From Staphylotrichum longicolle (lineage: Eukaryota > Ascomycota > Sordariomycetes > Sordariales > Chaetomiaceae), in assembly GCA_019096155.1 (NCBI GenBank), contig JAHCVI010000001.1:13913243-13977242 (forward strand): 64,000 nucleotides of DNA, read 5' to 3'. Position numbers and translations under genes: made by a program. The notes beneath the pieces were generated by a model. The model did no database searches and had not been told where the DNA came from. It worked only from the letters and a program-made list of their open reading frames with translations. Below, one piece after another: positions 12,915-23,661 of this stretch; the first letter of the stretch is position 1; every line of letters starts with the position of its first letter.

Positions 12915-13500
12915 CAACGTCTGTTATCGCGGCTGCGCGTGATAACGTGCCAAGCTTGGCAAACCACCAAAACACACCATCACCACCAAGCAAACATCCT
13001 CAACCTGTTCTTGGCTTCGTTCCTCTGGATCCGCCCCCCTCGCCCCCACCATGCGTTTTAGCAACTGCCGGGATAACGTGCTCAGTCTTGGCAAACCACA
13101 CCAACAGACCATCACCATCACGCAGCAAAAGACAAACACAGGATCAAGATTCCTTCTCTTCACTTCGGTCTCCCATCTTCGATCCCATCTCGCTCAACCA
13201 CGCGGCCCACCCCCGCTTCCCTCCTCGCCGCCACCGCGCGTTTTCCCAACTACCGCGATAACGTGCTAACCTTGGCAAACCATACAAGACACACACACTC
13301 ACCCATACAAAGGCCAAAGACAGGAGATCAAGATATTCTTTTGCTTCGTTGCCATGGCTGCAACACCACACCCCCCTTTCCCCCCCCTCCCTTTTCTTCC
13401 TTCCTTCGCCTCCACCGTGCGTTTTAACAACTACCGTGATAACGTGCTCCCTTGGCAACTCCCTTGGCAACCACCAAAACCACACCATCATCATCACCAT
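12915..13500. repeat. Array of four diverged ~180-bp repeats with an invariant GATAACGTGC core
   Basis: Each unit carries a core of roughly 55 bp: a GCGTTTT-type lead-in, a pyrimidine-rich CAACTACCG-like segment, the invariant decamer GATAACGTGC, a short variable gap, then CTTGGCAA(AC). The decamer lies at 12941-12950, 13072-13081, 13257-13266 and 13438-13447, giving spacings of 131, 185 and 181 bp. Weaker likeness continues after the core (CACCATCACC-like and GATCAAGAT..TTCG-like blocks), so the whole unit rather than only the core has been duplicated. The array is non-coding as far as I can tell: each strand's frames are broken between copies. Confidence 0.8.
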
Positions 13501-13975
13501 CAGCGCACACAGAAGAAACCAACCAGCTGCTCTCGTTGACTCCTCGAAACACATGCTGCCAACCCACCAACGACCGACATTGGACACAGACCACACAAAC
13601 AACACCTCCCACCTTTCTCCCTCCCCATCCCCATCCCACGTGCCCCCTCTGTCGCTCCGGAACAGATGCTTCAAACAAAGAAAAGACTGTCGAGGAAGGT
13701 GGAAAATGGAAATGTAACAGCGGCCGGGAAACGGCCGGCTTGGCAGCAGCTCTCCCTCCTCCCCAAAACAGCTCAGCAGGCCCAGCTCGGCACGGTGACT
13801 GATTCCTCCTGCCACCTTTTCCATCCCTCCACCTGTTCCACGCCCATGCTATTGTTCTTGGTTTGATGCCGTTGCTGTTGTTGATCGCACCACAACCGAG
13901 AAAAATTGAGCCCATCCCAGTTCCAGTCGGGCACCCCCTCATCAAACCACTGCACTACCCAAATAATCCTCCCTC

Positions 13976-16900
13976 TCAGATGATGATGAGCTGCAACCCC
14001 ACGTTAGTCATTCAAACTCATCAGCAACCACTCCCTCCCTTCCCGACCCCGTGGATAAACATATAAAAACATCAACTGTCAACAAAGTCAAATCAATAAA
14101 CTCACCTCAATCAACTTCTCCGTCAGCCCAAAGCACGCCCGGTCCTGCTCCTGCTGCGCCAGGTTAAACGAGCAGCTCTTCCAGAGCCCCACAAACCCCA
14201 TATCCTCGAGGATCTCGTTGAGCACGCCCCCGGCCGAGCCGCCGCCTCCGGCGCTGCTGCTGCTGTCCATCGCGCCCGCAAACTTGGGGTTGGACGTCAG
14301 CGTCTGCAGCAGCGCGTGCGCAGCCTCGAGCGTCGCCGACGCCTGGCAGTGCAGGAGGATGTCGTCGAGGAGGGAGATGATCGGGGCGCATCTAGGAGCA
14401 TAGCATAGAATGGTTAGTCACTTGTGGATTAGAACGAAGGGAGAGGGAGAGAGAGAGAGAAAAACGTACAAATGCATCACCACCCCCGGCCGCGCCATGG
14501 CAATCCGGTTCAGCCACTGCAGCTTCGATTCTGCACCGCATCCTCCAAATACTGAAAGTCGACCAGCTCGATGGCCGTGTTGAGCAGCAGGTCCTTGTCC
14601 TTGAGCTGCGCCAGGTCCTGCTCGGCGCGCAGGCTGGCCGGGTCCGCCAGCCCGGCCGCGCTGACGTTGATGCCCGCCGCCAGAGGTGCTCGCGCAGCTC
14701 GTCGGCCGACGCCGTGCGCGCCAGGATCAGCGCCATGTACGGCGACGCGACGAGGTCGTGCACGTCCCGCTCCGCGCCCGCGCCCGCACCACCACCACCA
14801 CCAGCGCCTGTTTTGGGGGTGGCGTTGGCGTTGCTGCTCCTGGTGGAGCTGGGGGTCGTCGTCATTTCGAGGAAGGTGGACAGCACTCGCAGCGCGTTCG
14901 ACTTGGTCACGGTGTCGGTCAGGCCCCGGACCAGACACGCGCAGGCCGCGTAGTGGAAGTTCTCAAAGTTGAAGTGGATCCCGTAGGCCTCGTCGAGCGG
15001 GAGCGCGGCCTCCTCGAGCTGGGCGCGCCCCTGCAGGAAGTAGGGCACCATCTTGTCGCCGCGCATGTCGCCCGTGGTGCTGATGTTGGTGAGCACCGCC
15101 TCGAGGAAGAGCGCGGTGCAGTTGAACAGGTTGGACGGCACGAGCCGGAGCAGCGAGATGGCGAGCCAGAACAGCTGCAGGCCGTAGCGGGACGCCGAGG
15201 GCAGCTTGGCCATCATCTTGGAGAGCGAGGTGACGATGGCGACAAGCATGTCGCTGTTGCTGTCCTCGCCGAAGCGGCCCACGCTATTGCGCAGCGCAAC
15301 GAGGACCTGGTACAACAGGTCGTCGTCGACCTCCTCGCGCGCCAGGCAGCCCATGACGGTAAAGGCGCGCGGTTGGATGGCGGGGTTGTTCTGGAACGCC
15401 GTGCTTGCCACGAGGCTCATCCACCGCGAGCGCCAGGCATTCGCGACGTCCACCGACGGCGCCGCGACGGAGCACGTCTCAAAGAGTATCGTCGCCAGGT
15501 TCTCTGTCGCGGCCAACGTCGGCCCAGCCTCTTGGTTCGTCGAAATGGACGCACCGTCGCGGATAAACGTCACCGTGTTGACAAAGATATCATTCTTCGG
15601 ATCCGACAGCGTCTCCAGCGTTGCCCTCAGCTTGTTCAGCCGGTTCTCGTCGAGCGTAAACGACGTGCACGCCGAGTGGATCGAGTTGATCAGCAACCTG
15701 TGAACGACCACCCTCACGTCCGGCATGCCCGTGTTGGCAAGCATCGTGACGACGTGGAAGATCTCGGGCAGGTACAGCTGCGCCTGCACGCCACTATCAA
15801 ACGACAGCGACAGGCAAAACTGCAGCAGCACACAGATCTCGTTCCACACCGCATTGTCGGGCAGGTACTTGGTCGGCCGGAGAGAGGACCGATTCAGCGC
15901 CTTCCGCAGGCGCGAGATGATCTTTCCCCTCAGCGTGATGGTGCCAATCGCGCTGGCGATCGACGTCAGCGTCTCGGTCTGGTCGTCCTCGGCCCCGAGA
16001 CTGAGCGCCGCCTTGACAATCTCCTCGAGGAAGATTTCCAGCAGCACCTCGTCCTGGTAAATGACGGGCCACACGGACTGTTCCAGCGCAAACGTCAGCG
16101 TCGGGTCTGAAAGGGCGACGTCGATCAGCTTCCTGAACAGAGCCGCAATCTTCTCCCTCCCCTTGTCGCTATCGACCTCGCCCGCCAGCACCGACGTCCG
16201 CAGCCCGGGGATCCAGGGCGCCATGTACGCCAAACTCAGCGGCTTCTGCTCGTCCAAGAAGCTGTCCCACCCGACAAAGAACTCGTTCAAAAAGTCAGAA
16301 GTCAACTGCGGCTCTGTCTGCGCCAGGCTCTTGCTGATCTTGATGATGAACTGCGACGGGTCCAGCGGCACCGAGACATCCCTCGTGCTCATGAGCTTGG
16401 ACGCCGCCGAGAACTTGAACGCCTTGCACAGCGCGCCGAGCAGGTTATACGACGACAGCCTCAGCACGGGGTCCGGCGTGGCCAGGTTCGTCAAAGCCAG
16501 GTTCAGCAGCGTCCCCGGGACGTCCTGCGGCCGGATGAGGCGCTCAAACGACTTTGTCGTCCTGATGTCCTTGGCGTATTTGGCCTTGGCGGCGCGGATC
16601 GCCTGCAGGACGTCCGTCTTCTTGGGGCTGGTAAAGTACATGACGATCTTGCCGTTGTCAGCCCGGAGACCGAAGGCCGAGTCGTCCTCCGTCTGGATCG
16701 ACGTGGGCGCCTCGTCCACATCGCCAAGACGGAAAATGTCATTGACGGTGGTGCTCAGGTGGAAGCCGGGGACATCTTGCTTCTTGGTCGTCGTGACTTG
16801 CACGAACTGGCTGCCAACCTTGATGACGACGTCAATCTTACCCTTGGATTTGGACAGCCTGGTGATGGGCTGGAAGACATATCGCGTGTCCGTCACCACG

Positions 16901-19900
16901 CTGATCGTCTCCTTGGGCAAGTGCAGTTTGCTAAGGTGGAAGTGCGCCTGAAGGTCTTGCAGGCTCCCGATAAGATGATACTCGACGTTCGAGGGACTAA
17001 AGACACTGGTTTCATTCTTGGCCGAAACCCGCAGGATGCGTCTGAAGCACTTCTTGGAAGCGCTGTTCATGTTGTAGATATAGATTCGCGCAAGCTGGCG
17101 TGACAGTTCCGTCGGCGTAAGCAGCTCCAGCTTTTGGAACAACTCGTCTTTCGGCTCATTTTGGCCATTGTAGCATGTGGCATCGATAAGAAGGCCGAAG
17201 GGCCGGTGCCACAGCCGGCTGGCGATCTTGAGATAGCAGTAGATTAAGGTGTCAAAATCGATCGACTCGCCGTCGATGTTGCGTAGAATGATGCAGATGA
17301 TGGACAAGCCATCTTTGCTCTCGCCACCGTCGTACACCGCACGGGATGTGAGGAACGACTCGGTGCTGCGGAACGCGTTGCGGAGCATGAAATCCTGGAA
17401 CCTAGAGTACGACGGCGGATTGTTTGTCGATATTTGTGGCCGGTTCCAGGTCACGGCCAGCGGCGGCGGCCCCAGCTTCATGATCAGATGTCTCAGAGGC
17501 TCGAGCACTGGCGACCGGCTTCTCGTCGACTCGGCTGGCGACCGAACAAAATCTCTCCTTTCCTTTGAGGCCAACCGTTGACGAACATGATCCCAATGCT
17601 CGTACAGGAACCTGTGAAGAGCCACGCAAGAGCCAAAGTCGAACGACTCGCCGCGGGTACTGCTGCTCGCTATAGCGTTTGGCGGGGCCTGTATGTTCCG
17701 TCAGCCATCGTCTTTAACTCACACCCAATCACGACAGACTAACCGAGATCTCCCGCAAAAAGGTCGTGACCTTGTAGATGTTGTTGGTCAAGAAGTCAAT
17801 CAGCGGGAACATGTACGGCTCCTTGGCGCCAAACAGCACGTTGTTCGCCAGGTTCTGAATGACCTTGGCGATAAGCAGCAGCCCGCGGCGCATATCCTTC
17901 GAAGGGGGCGTCGAGACAAGACCCTCGACCTCCGGGGCCACAATCGCGGGACAAAAGAAGCGCAGGAAGATGAACGCCCCGACTGCCGTATACTTTGCGT
18001 CGGGAAACCTCTCCATGACCGCCTCGGAGATCTGCTCGTTGTTAGCTACCCGTCTCGCACCAGAAGCCCTCGTTGTCAGCTTACGATACTGCAAATACTG
18101 CGAAACGAAGCCGGGATGTTCGGGGCCGATCCGCAGATATTCTCAATAAACACCCGAGCCACTATCTGCAGATGCTCCGCGTTGGTCTGCAATTCCTCGG
18201 GCGAGCCGACCCTGCTCGGATCCAGCTCCAGACTCAGGTCTTTGGAGGTCATCATCAGCCTCTCGACGACGTTCTGCAGCGTGTCCTTGAGGTAGCCGGC
18301 GCCTTTCCATTTGGCGTAGATCGACAGCATCTTGGTGGCGACGCATGTCCTCCGGAGCAGCTCCGACTCGTTTTCTGCAGCAGGTCAGTCGCGACCTCTC
18401 AAAATGAGGGGGAGACCAATGAGATGAAAACCCACCTGTCTCCTCAATTTCCTGCTTGATCAGCGCTTCAAGCAGCACAAAGCTCATCCCTCTCGCCTCA
18501 AAGATATTCAGCAGCGAGATGGTGAGTTCGTCGACCTCATGGCTTGGACAAACAGCACTCATCGCCGCCGCTAGGCTCGGATCGCTCGTGAGGAGCTGCA
18601 CATCAAACCAGATCAGCCATCCCTCTCATCTCCAAAATCCAACACAACAGACAAATAAAGACTCACCTCCAACAGCTCATCATACTTCTCATTTACGGCT
18701 GCGTCACTCAAATTGTTAAACTCGGTCCCCTGCAGCAGGATGTTGTACAGCACCCTGACAAACGCCGTCCTGATGTCCGGGTTCTCATGGTACCCAATGC
18801 TCAGCGAGTTTTTGAGCCCGACATCGATGTTTGCGCTGAGCAGGTTGGAGAGGATGGTGATGGCCAGATCCGACGTCGAGGCCTCCGTCGCGGCCGCGCC
18901 GCCGCTGCCCGACGACCCGAAGTAGTGATGCCCATGGTACCCGTGATGGTGGTGCTCTCCGACGCGGCCCGGATCCGCGCTGTTGGGCTCCATGTTAAGC
19001 AGCGACAGGAAGCGGTTGAAGTACTGGTGGAACATCTGAGACTTGAGCTCGCTCGTGTCCGCGTCCGTTTGCCCTTCGCCGGGTTGCAGCGGCAGGCGGA
19101 ACGTGAGCGTCGCGAGGGAGCGGAGGCATGCTTTGTCGAGGTCGCGCTGGACGCGGGTCATCTCGTCTTGGCGACCACCCAGGTGGGAGGTCGAGTCTCG
19201 CGGCGAGCGGGGCCGGGCGATCCAACTGAAGATGTACTCGAGCAGCTGGTTGCGGATGCGCACGTCGTCGCGGAGGTTGAGCTGCTCCTTGCGCTTGGCC
19301 ACCGCCTCGACGAGCTGGCAGATCTTGATCTTGACGCGCAGGCTGCTGGGTGTGTCGGTGACGCCGTCGAGGAACTTGGCAAAGTTGAGGCAGAGAGCCC
19401 CGAGGTGCAGGCCGGACGCTGCACCGAGATCAGAAGGCGTGTCGAGCCGCTCGACGAGAGCCTTGAGAAGGGAGGACGACTGCTCGGCGAAGATGATGTC
19501 GTTGTCCTGGCCCTTGACGCTCGGCTCCAGGGCACCGGTGAAGAGCACATCTAACTCCGTCTCAAGCGCTTTGAACAAGGGTTGAAAGAGGGACGGCGGC
19601 ACCTCGGAAGAGAGGACCTCCCTGATCGTCTCGCGGACTCGGACATTGGCGCATGCCAGGAGCTGGATGCTCAGCCTGAGATAGCGCGTCAACAGCGGTT
19701 CCTCGTGGTTGCCTGACGACAGCCGGTCAATCCACCTCAACCCGCTGATGGCAGGTTCCTCGAGGTTGGTGGCCTGCTCGGCTGTGCAGATACCTCCCAG
19801 CGAAGCGAGGAAGCCCGAGTAGTTGCGCCACTCGGCAACCATCCGCTCGGTGACGGCCTCACCGCCGCCCGCCTGCGAAATATCCTTGGAGAGGTGCAGC

Positions 19901-22511
19901 CACCTGTCAAAGACCAGCTCCCAGGCATCGAGGATTCCGGCGCTGGGGTATTGCATGCGCCTCAAGAGGGCCCTAATTCTCTTCTGGAACGCCACCAGCC
20001 CCGTGAACCTGAAGTCGCGCGAGGAGATCTCGCCAAAGATCTCGCCGTTCCGGAGGAGAGTCAACGACGATTTTGCAGCTGCAGGAGCCGTGTCGATAAG
20101 GCGGCACTCGTCCAGAAAGGTGCCAATGCAGGACGTGACCATCTGGCATGCCTCCATATCTGCGGAGCAGAGCGACACCAAGAAGAGCGTTTCCAGCTTG
20201 CTAGACGCAGCAATCCGCTCGGTGATGTCGTCGGAGGTTTGGCAGAGCTCCTGTCGGCCATCAGGATCCAGCACCGAAGGGGATTCAGGGGTGTTTTACG
20301 CACCGGTATCGATGTCAGGAGCAATAGTCGCGACTCGAGGTACCCGTTGATAGCCCTGAGCACCTCAGCGCTGCAAGGCAGCCTTGCCCTGTCACAAATC
20401 GAGATGAGAATGAGTGACCTATTTTGTCTTCGTTAGCCTATTGCCCCTATTCCGCACTTAACGCCACGAGACAACCTACGTGAGCCGCCAGAACTTGGTC
20501 TTGAACGCCTTCGACCCGAGCCCTTTAGACGCCCTGAGACTGGACAGCATCTGCTCCTTGGCGAACAAGCGCTTAGCAACGCCCGCAGCCAGCCGCCTGA
20601 CCGACTCGTCGGCGGCGATTATGCACGAGATGAACGCCTCGAGGTTCTCCTCGTAAAAGTGATCGCGCTCGCCACGGTCCTTGGGCGGGCCCTCGAACAG
20701 CGTCATGGGCGAGGCGTCGAGAAAGCTGAGAATGTTGCACACCATGCTGATGGAGGGAGCGCTCTCAACGGCCCGACGTTGTGCGGTCTGATCCTCGATG
20801 TACCCCTCGGCCAGCAGTTCGGACATGGTCTGCAACTGCGCCTGGATGAAGGCGCTGGCGGTCGTGAAAAGGGGCTGATACTTTTGACTGCCGCTCCCCA
20901 AGCGCGCAAAGTAGGCACACGCCTGGATGACAGCGATCTTGAAGCTCTGCGGCGCCGAGGACGAGAGACATGACACGGCGAGCGAGCCGACCGAGTGCTC
21001 AAAGTTGAGATGGGCCAGCGACACAAACGCGGCCGTCATGATGTCCTGCTCGTACAGCACGCCCTCGGCGCCGGGCGCAAAGCGCCTAAACACTGCATCG
21101 CGCACCTCGTCCTGCACGTCCATGGCGTAGCTCATCAGCGCCGAGTCGCTCTCGGCATCAAAGTGTCTCGCCGCCCGCAACAGCAGCACGAGACAGTAGG
21201 TAGCCTGCTCGTTGCGGTTCCGCAGCGCTTTTCTGAGGCCGTCCAGAAACTGCACCTTCTTGGCCATGCCGGCGCCCTTGGACTCGCGCATGTTGCTGGC
21301 CACCTCAAACACGTCCGGCTGCAGGAACAGCAGCGTCATCTGCATCGGATACAGTAGCGCCTTGCGGCGGCCATTGTCGCCAATGGTCAAGGCCATGTCG
21401 AACAGGGTATCAGGGGCGGTCTCGCGCCGCTTAGGATTGCTCATGGAGTGCAGCTGGACAAACTCGGCGGGGTAGCGGTCGAGCCAGCGGGTGATGATCT
21501 GCGGCATGACAACGGCGATGGTGTTCTGGAACGACTTGCGGAAGTGAAGGAAGCTGGAGCAGAACTCCTGGATGCCGAAGCTCAGCTTTTGACTGTCGAC
21601 CCAGAAGAAGGAGACGAGACGCAACATGATGAGGGCGGCGCGTTCCTCCTCGGCAGCGAGGGCGTTCGGGATGGGGTTGCCTTGCGAGGGCACGTTGTTG
21701 CGGGCCGAGTACATGACACTGCGGAACAAGTCAAACGTCGCAGGCCAGCTCGATGCCGTCACGTACTCCATGATCAACTTGATGTGGGCTTCGACAGCGT
21801 TGGCGTGGGCTTGAAGTATGCTCTTCGTCTCAGTCGGCTCGCTGGACGAGGTGGATAGGGGCGTCCGCATGGGTTCTTCGACCTGAGGGGCCGTGAGGTG
21901 TTTGGCGGACGAGTCGTCGAGGATAGCCTTGGCGGGAAGTGCATAGCCATCAGGGATTGGCTCGAATAAGACCTTGATGACTTCAAATATACGGTTGAGT
22001 TGCACATCGCTGAGTGCCTCCGGGGGGTAGAAGGCGGCGCGCTGGGCCGGGGACATGGGGCCATCGGATACAGGGGACGGGGTCGACCTGTCGCCGGGGC
22101 CCTTCATGCGGTACCAATTGCTGGCACAGCAGTCGGCGATGAGCTCGAGGACGTACAGCTCCGAGAGGAGCACATGGGGCGGGTGGGCGAGGACGGTCTT
22201 GTATGGGCGGCTGAGGTCCTCGAGAAGGGTCAGGAGGGCGTCGAGAATGAAGCGAATCGACGAGGCGCTGATCTTGACGAGTGTGGCGCGGGTGATGGAA
22301 ACGATATCATCTTGAGAAAGGTCCTGTGTGGGCGTGCCGGTGCGGTGGGGGAGCTGCCGTGGGCGCCGTCAGCATCCGTCATCCGGGTAGGGACCTGGAT
22401 ACCAAGTGTATCTAGGATCCAGATAATCTAGCATCTCAGCGCAAGGAGACCACGCACCCTCGTGGTGAGCCTGTCGACCAGACAGCCCACCAGGCCCGCA
22501 TCACCATTCAT
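13976..22511 (-). CDS. Neurofibromin/Ira-type Ras GTPase-activating protein
   Basis: Ten exons: 22511-22458, 22353-20480, 20388-20304, 20250-18667, 18595-18436, 18374-18085, 18031-17744, 17688-14470, 14391-14106 and 13990-13976. The RasGAP domain is encoded by exons 5-7: an arginine-finger segment ELLRRTCVATKML and the FLR signature AFIFLRFFCPAIVAPE. The next exon holds a Sec14/CRAL-TRIO plus PH-like module (LLIDATCYNGQNEPKDELF, RIYIYNMNSASKKCF) as in neurofibromin. The protein should stimulate GTP hydrolysis by Ras and so restrain cAMP/PKA or MAPK signalling at membranes. Two single-base frame breaks occur in exon 8 (about 14693 and 14527). With them allowed for, the sum is 7,857 nt, exactly 2,619 codons, a normal length for fungal family members. 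The tiny last exon (LIII-stop) follows a GACTAAC branch point and TTGCAG acceptor. Confidence 0.93.
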
Positions 22512-23661
22512 TGTGTGTTGACGAGAGCAGGACTGGGCCGGCGCCTTCTCATGGTTGGACTCCCCCGTATTAATTCTGTGTAGTTTATTGTCCTATTTCC
22601 GGTCGACGGACGGCGCGTGGACTTGTGGACCGCACGGCGGGCCTCCGCCGGTCGTGGTCGGGGGGGGCCTTCTTTTCGAGAGTGTGTGCGCGAGTGGGTG
22701 TACAACGAGCAGGGGCAGTCAAGGTCGGGTCGGCGTGGGGGCACGGGGAAGCCGGTCCTGCGGCAGCCGTTCGGAATTGGAGATGTAGAGAAGGGTCGGG
22801 AGAGCCGGGCGGCGGGCGTTGCAGAGGGAGGCGACGGGGAGACGAGATGGAAATGGGGAGCGGAAACGGCACGGGGAGTTTTCAGGGTTGCGCTTTGCCG
22901 GGTGCGGGTTGCGGATTGCGGATTGCGGCAAGGCGGGGGAGAGACGCGCCAAACCGGAGCGGGGACCCTTGCAACTGGGAATTCTGGGGAGCTCTGGTGG
23001 GCTCTGCCCGAGTGCTCCCAAGCTGCTTTGAGGACGCTAGAAGGCGGCCCAGGCCCCATTCGAGCTGGTGGCCCGGCGCGACACCACCACGACGCCGCAC
23101 ACACCACGCCGGCCCTCGGCCCTGGCGGTTCCTGCATCCGCTCTGAGACTCGAACGGCGCGGGGGTTCACATTCTCAAACAGCACACATCCCAGCAAGCA
23201 GCCTGACCAGGATGGAGGAAAAATAAAATGCTTAGATCTTGAACGTCAAATCCCTTATCATCGGAAAATATTTTTGTGCGCGCATGAATGCATGCGCAGG
23301 ACCATTGCCCTGATGCAACCAACCCTCATGCGACTGGATCAGATGCAAATGCAGCTTGCTCGACAGTGCCGGCCTGGACTGCCTGGGCTGCCCCGACGAC
23401 ACTATTAGTCCGTACCAGCGACGATCCACCACTCGTTTCTTTCTAGCTCGGCGACCAGCGGGGCAAGGGTTGATCCTTCCATCTCACTAGCACCTAGTCT
23501 AGTCGACATGGAAACCGAACAACTTGTGCACAAAAACAAAGTCATTTTCTGAACATTGACCCCTTTACACAGTATATATAGTTTCCCTCAAAAAAGACTA
23601 ACACGAGCTGTAAACCTCACACTAACAACCCAACAACCCAACACCACTTCTGCCTCCTCGA
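22512..23661. other. 1.15 kb intergenic region, NF1/Ira promoter side and RAT1 3' side
   Basis: GC-rich in the half near the NF1/Ira start, with a small run of TTGCGGA units at about 22910-22935. The half next to the RAT1 stop is more AT-rich, as expected for a 3' UTR. Open frames here are GC-driven and unrecognisable. Confidence 0.5.

Larger units (their letters stand above)
6734..13975. other. 7.2 kb intergenic region upstream of the transcription factor, no gene recognised
   Basis: This lies between the 5' end of the transcription-factor gene and the 3' end of the NF1/Ira gene, both on the minus strand. The proximal part should be promoter and long 5' leader of the factor. Several fairly long open frames exist on both strands (313 and 410 codons), but they overlap each other, are biased in composition like the surrounding DNA, and show no domain I recognise. 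Two repeat structures are listed separately (11715-11754 and 12915-13500). There is no AT-rich block of the kind left by repeat-induced point mutation. Confidence 0.55.

Noticed and set aside
12924..13824. GLPRLARY-like peptide repeat on the minus strand across the four-copy array
   Set aside because: The frame shifts between copies and stops intervene, so the likeness reflects the DNA repeat and not a protein.
14686..16110. 474-codon open frame antisense to NF1/Ira
   Set aside because: It is the GC-driven mirror of a real exon and contains only Arg/Val/Gly-rich sequence.
22508..23197. Open frames on both strands in the NF1/Ira promoter
   Set aside because: Pro/Arg/Ser-rich composition typical of GC-rich non-coding DNA; no motif.
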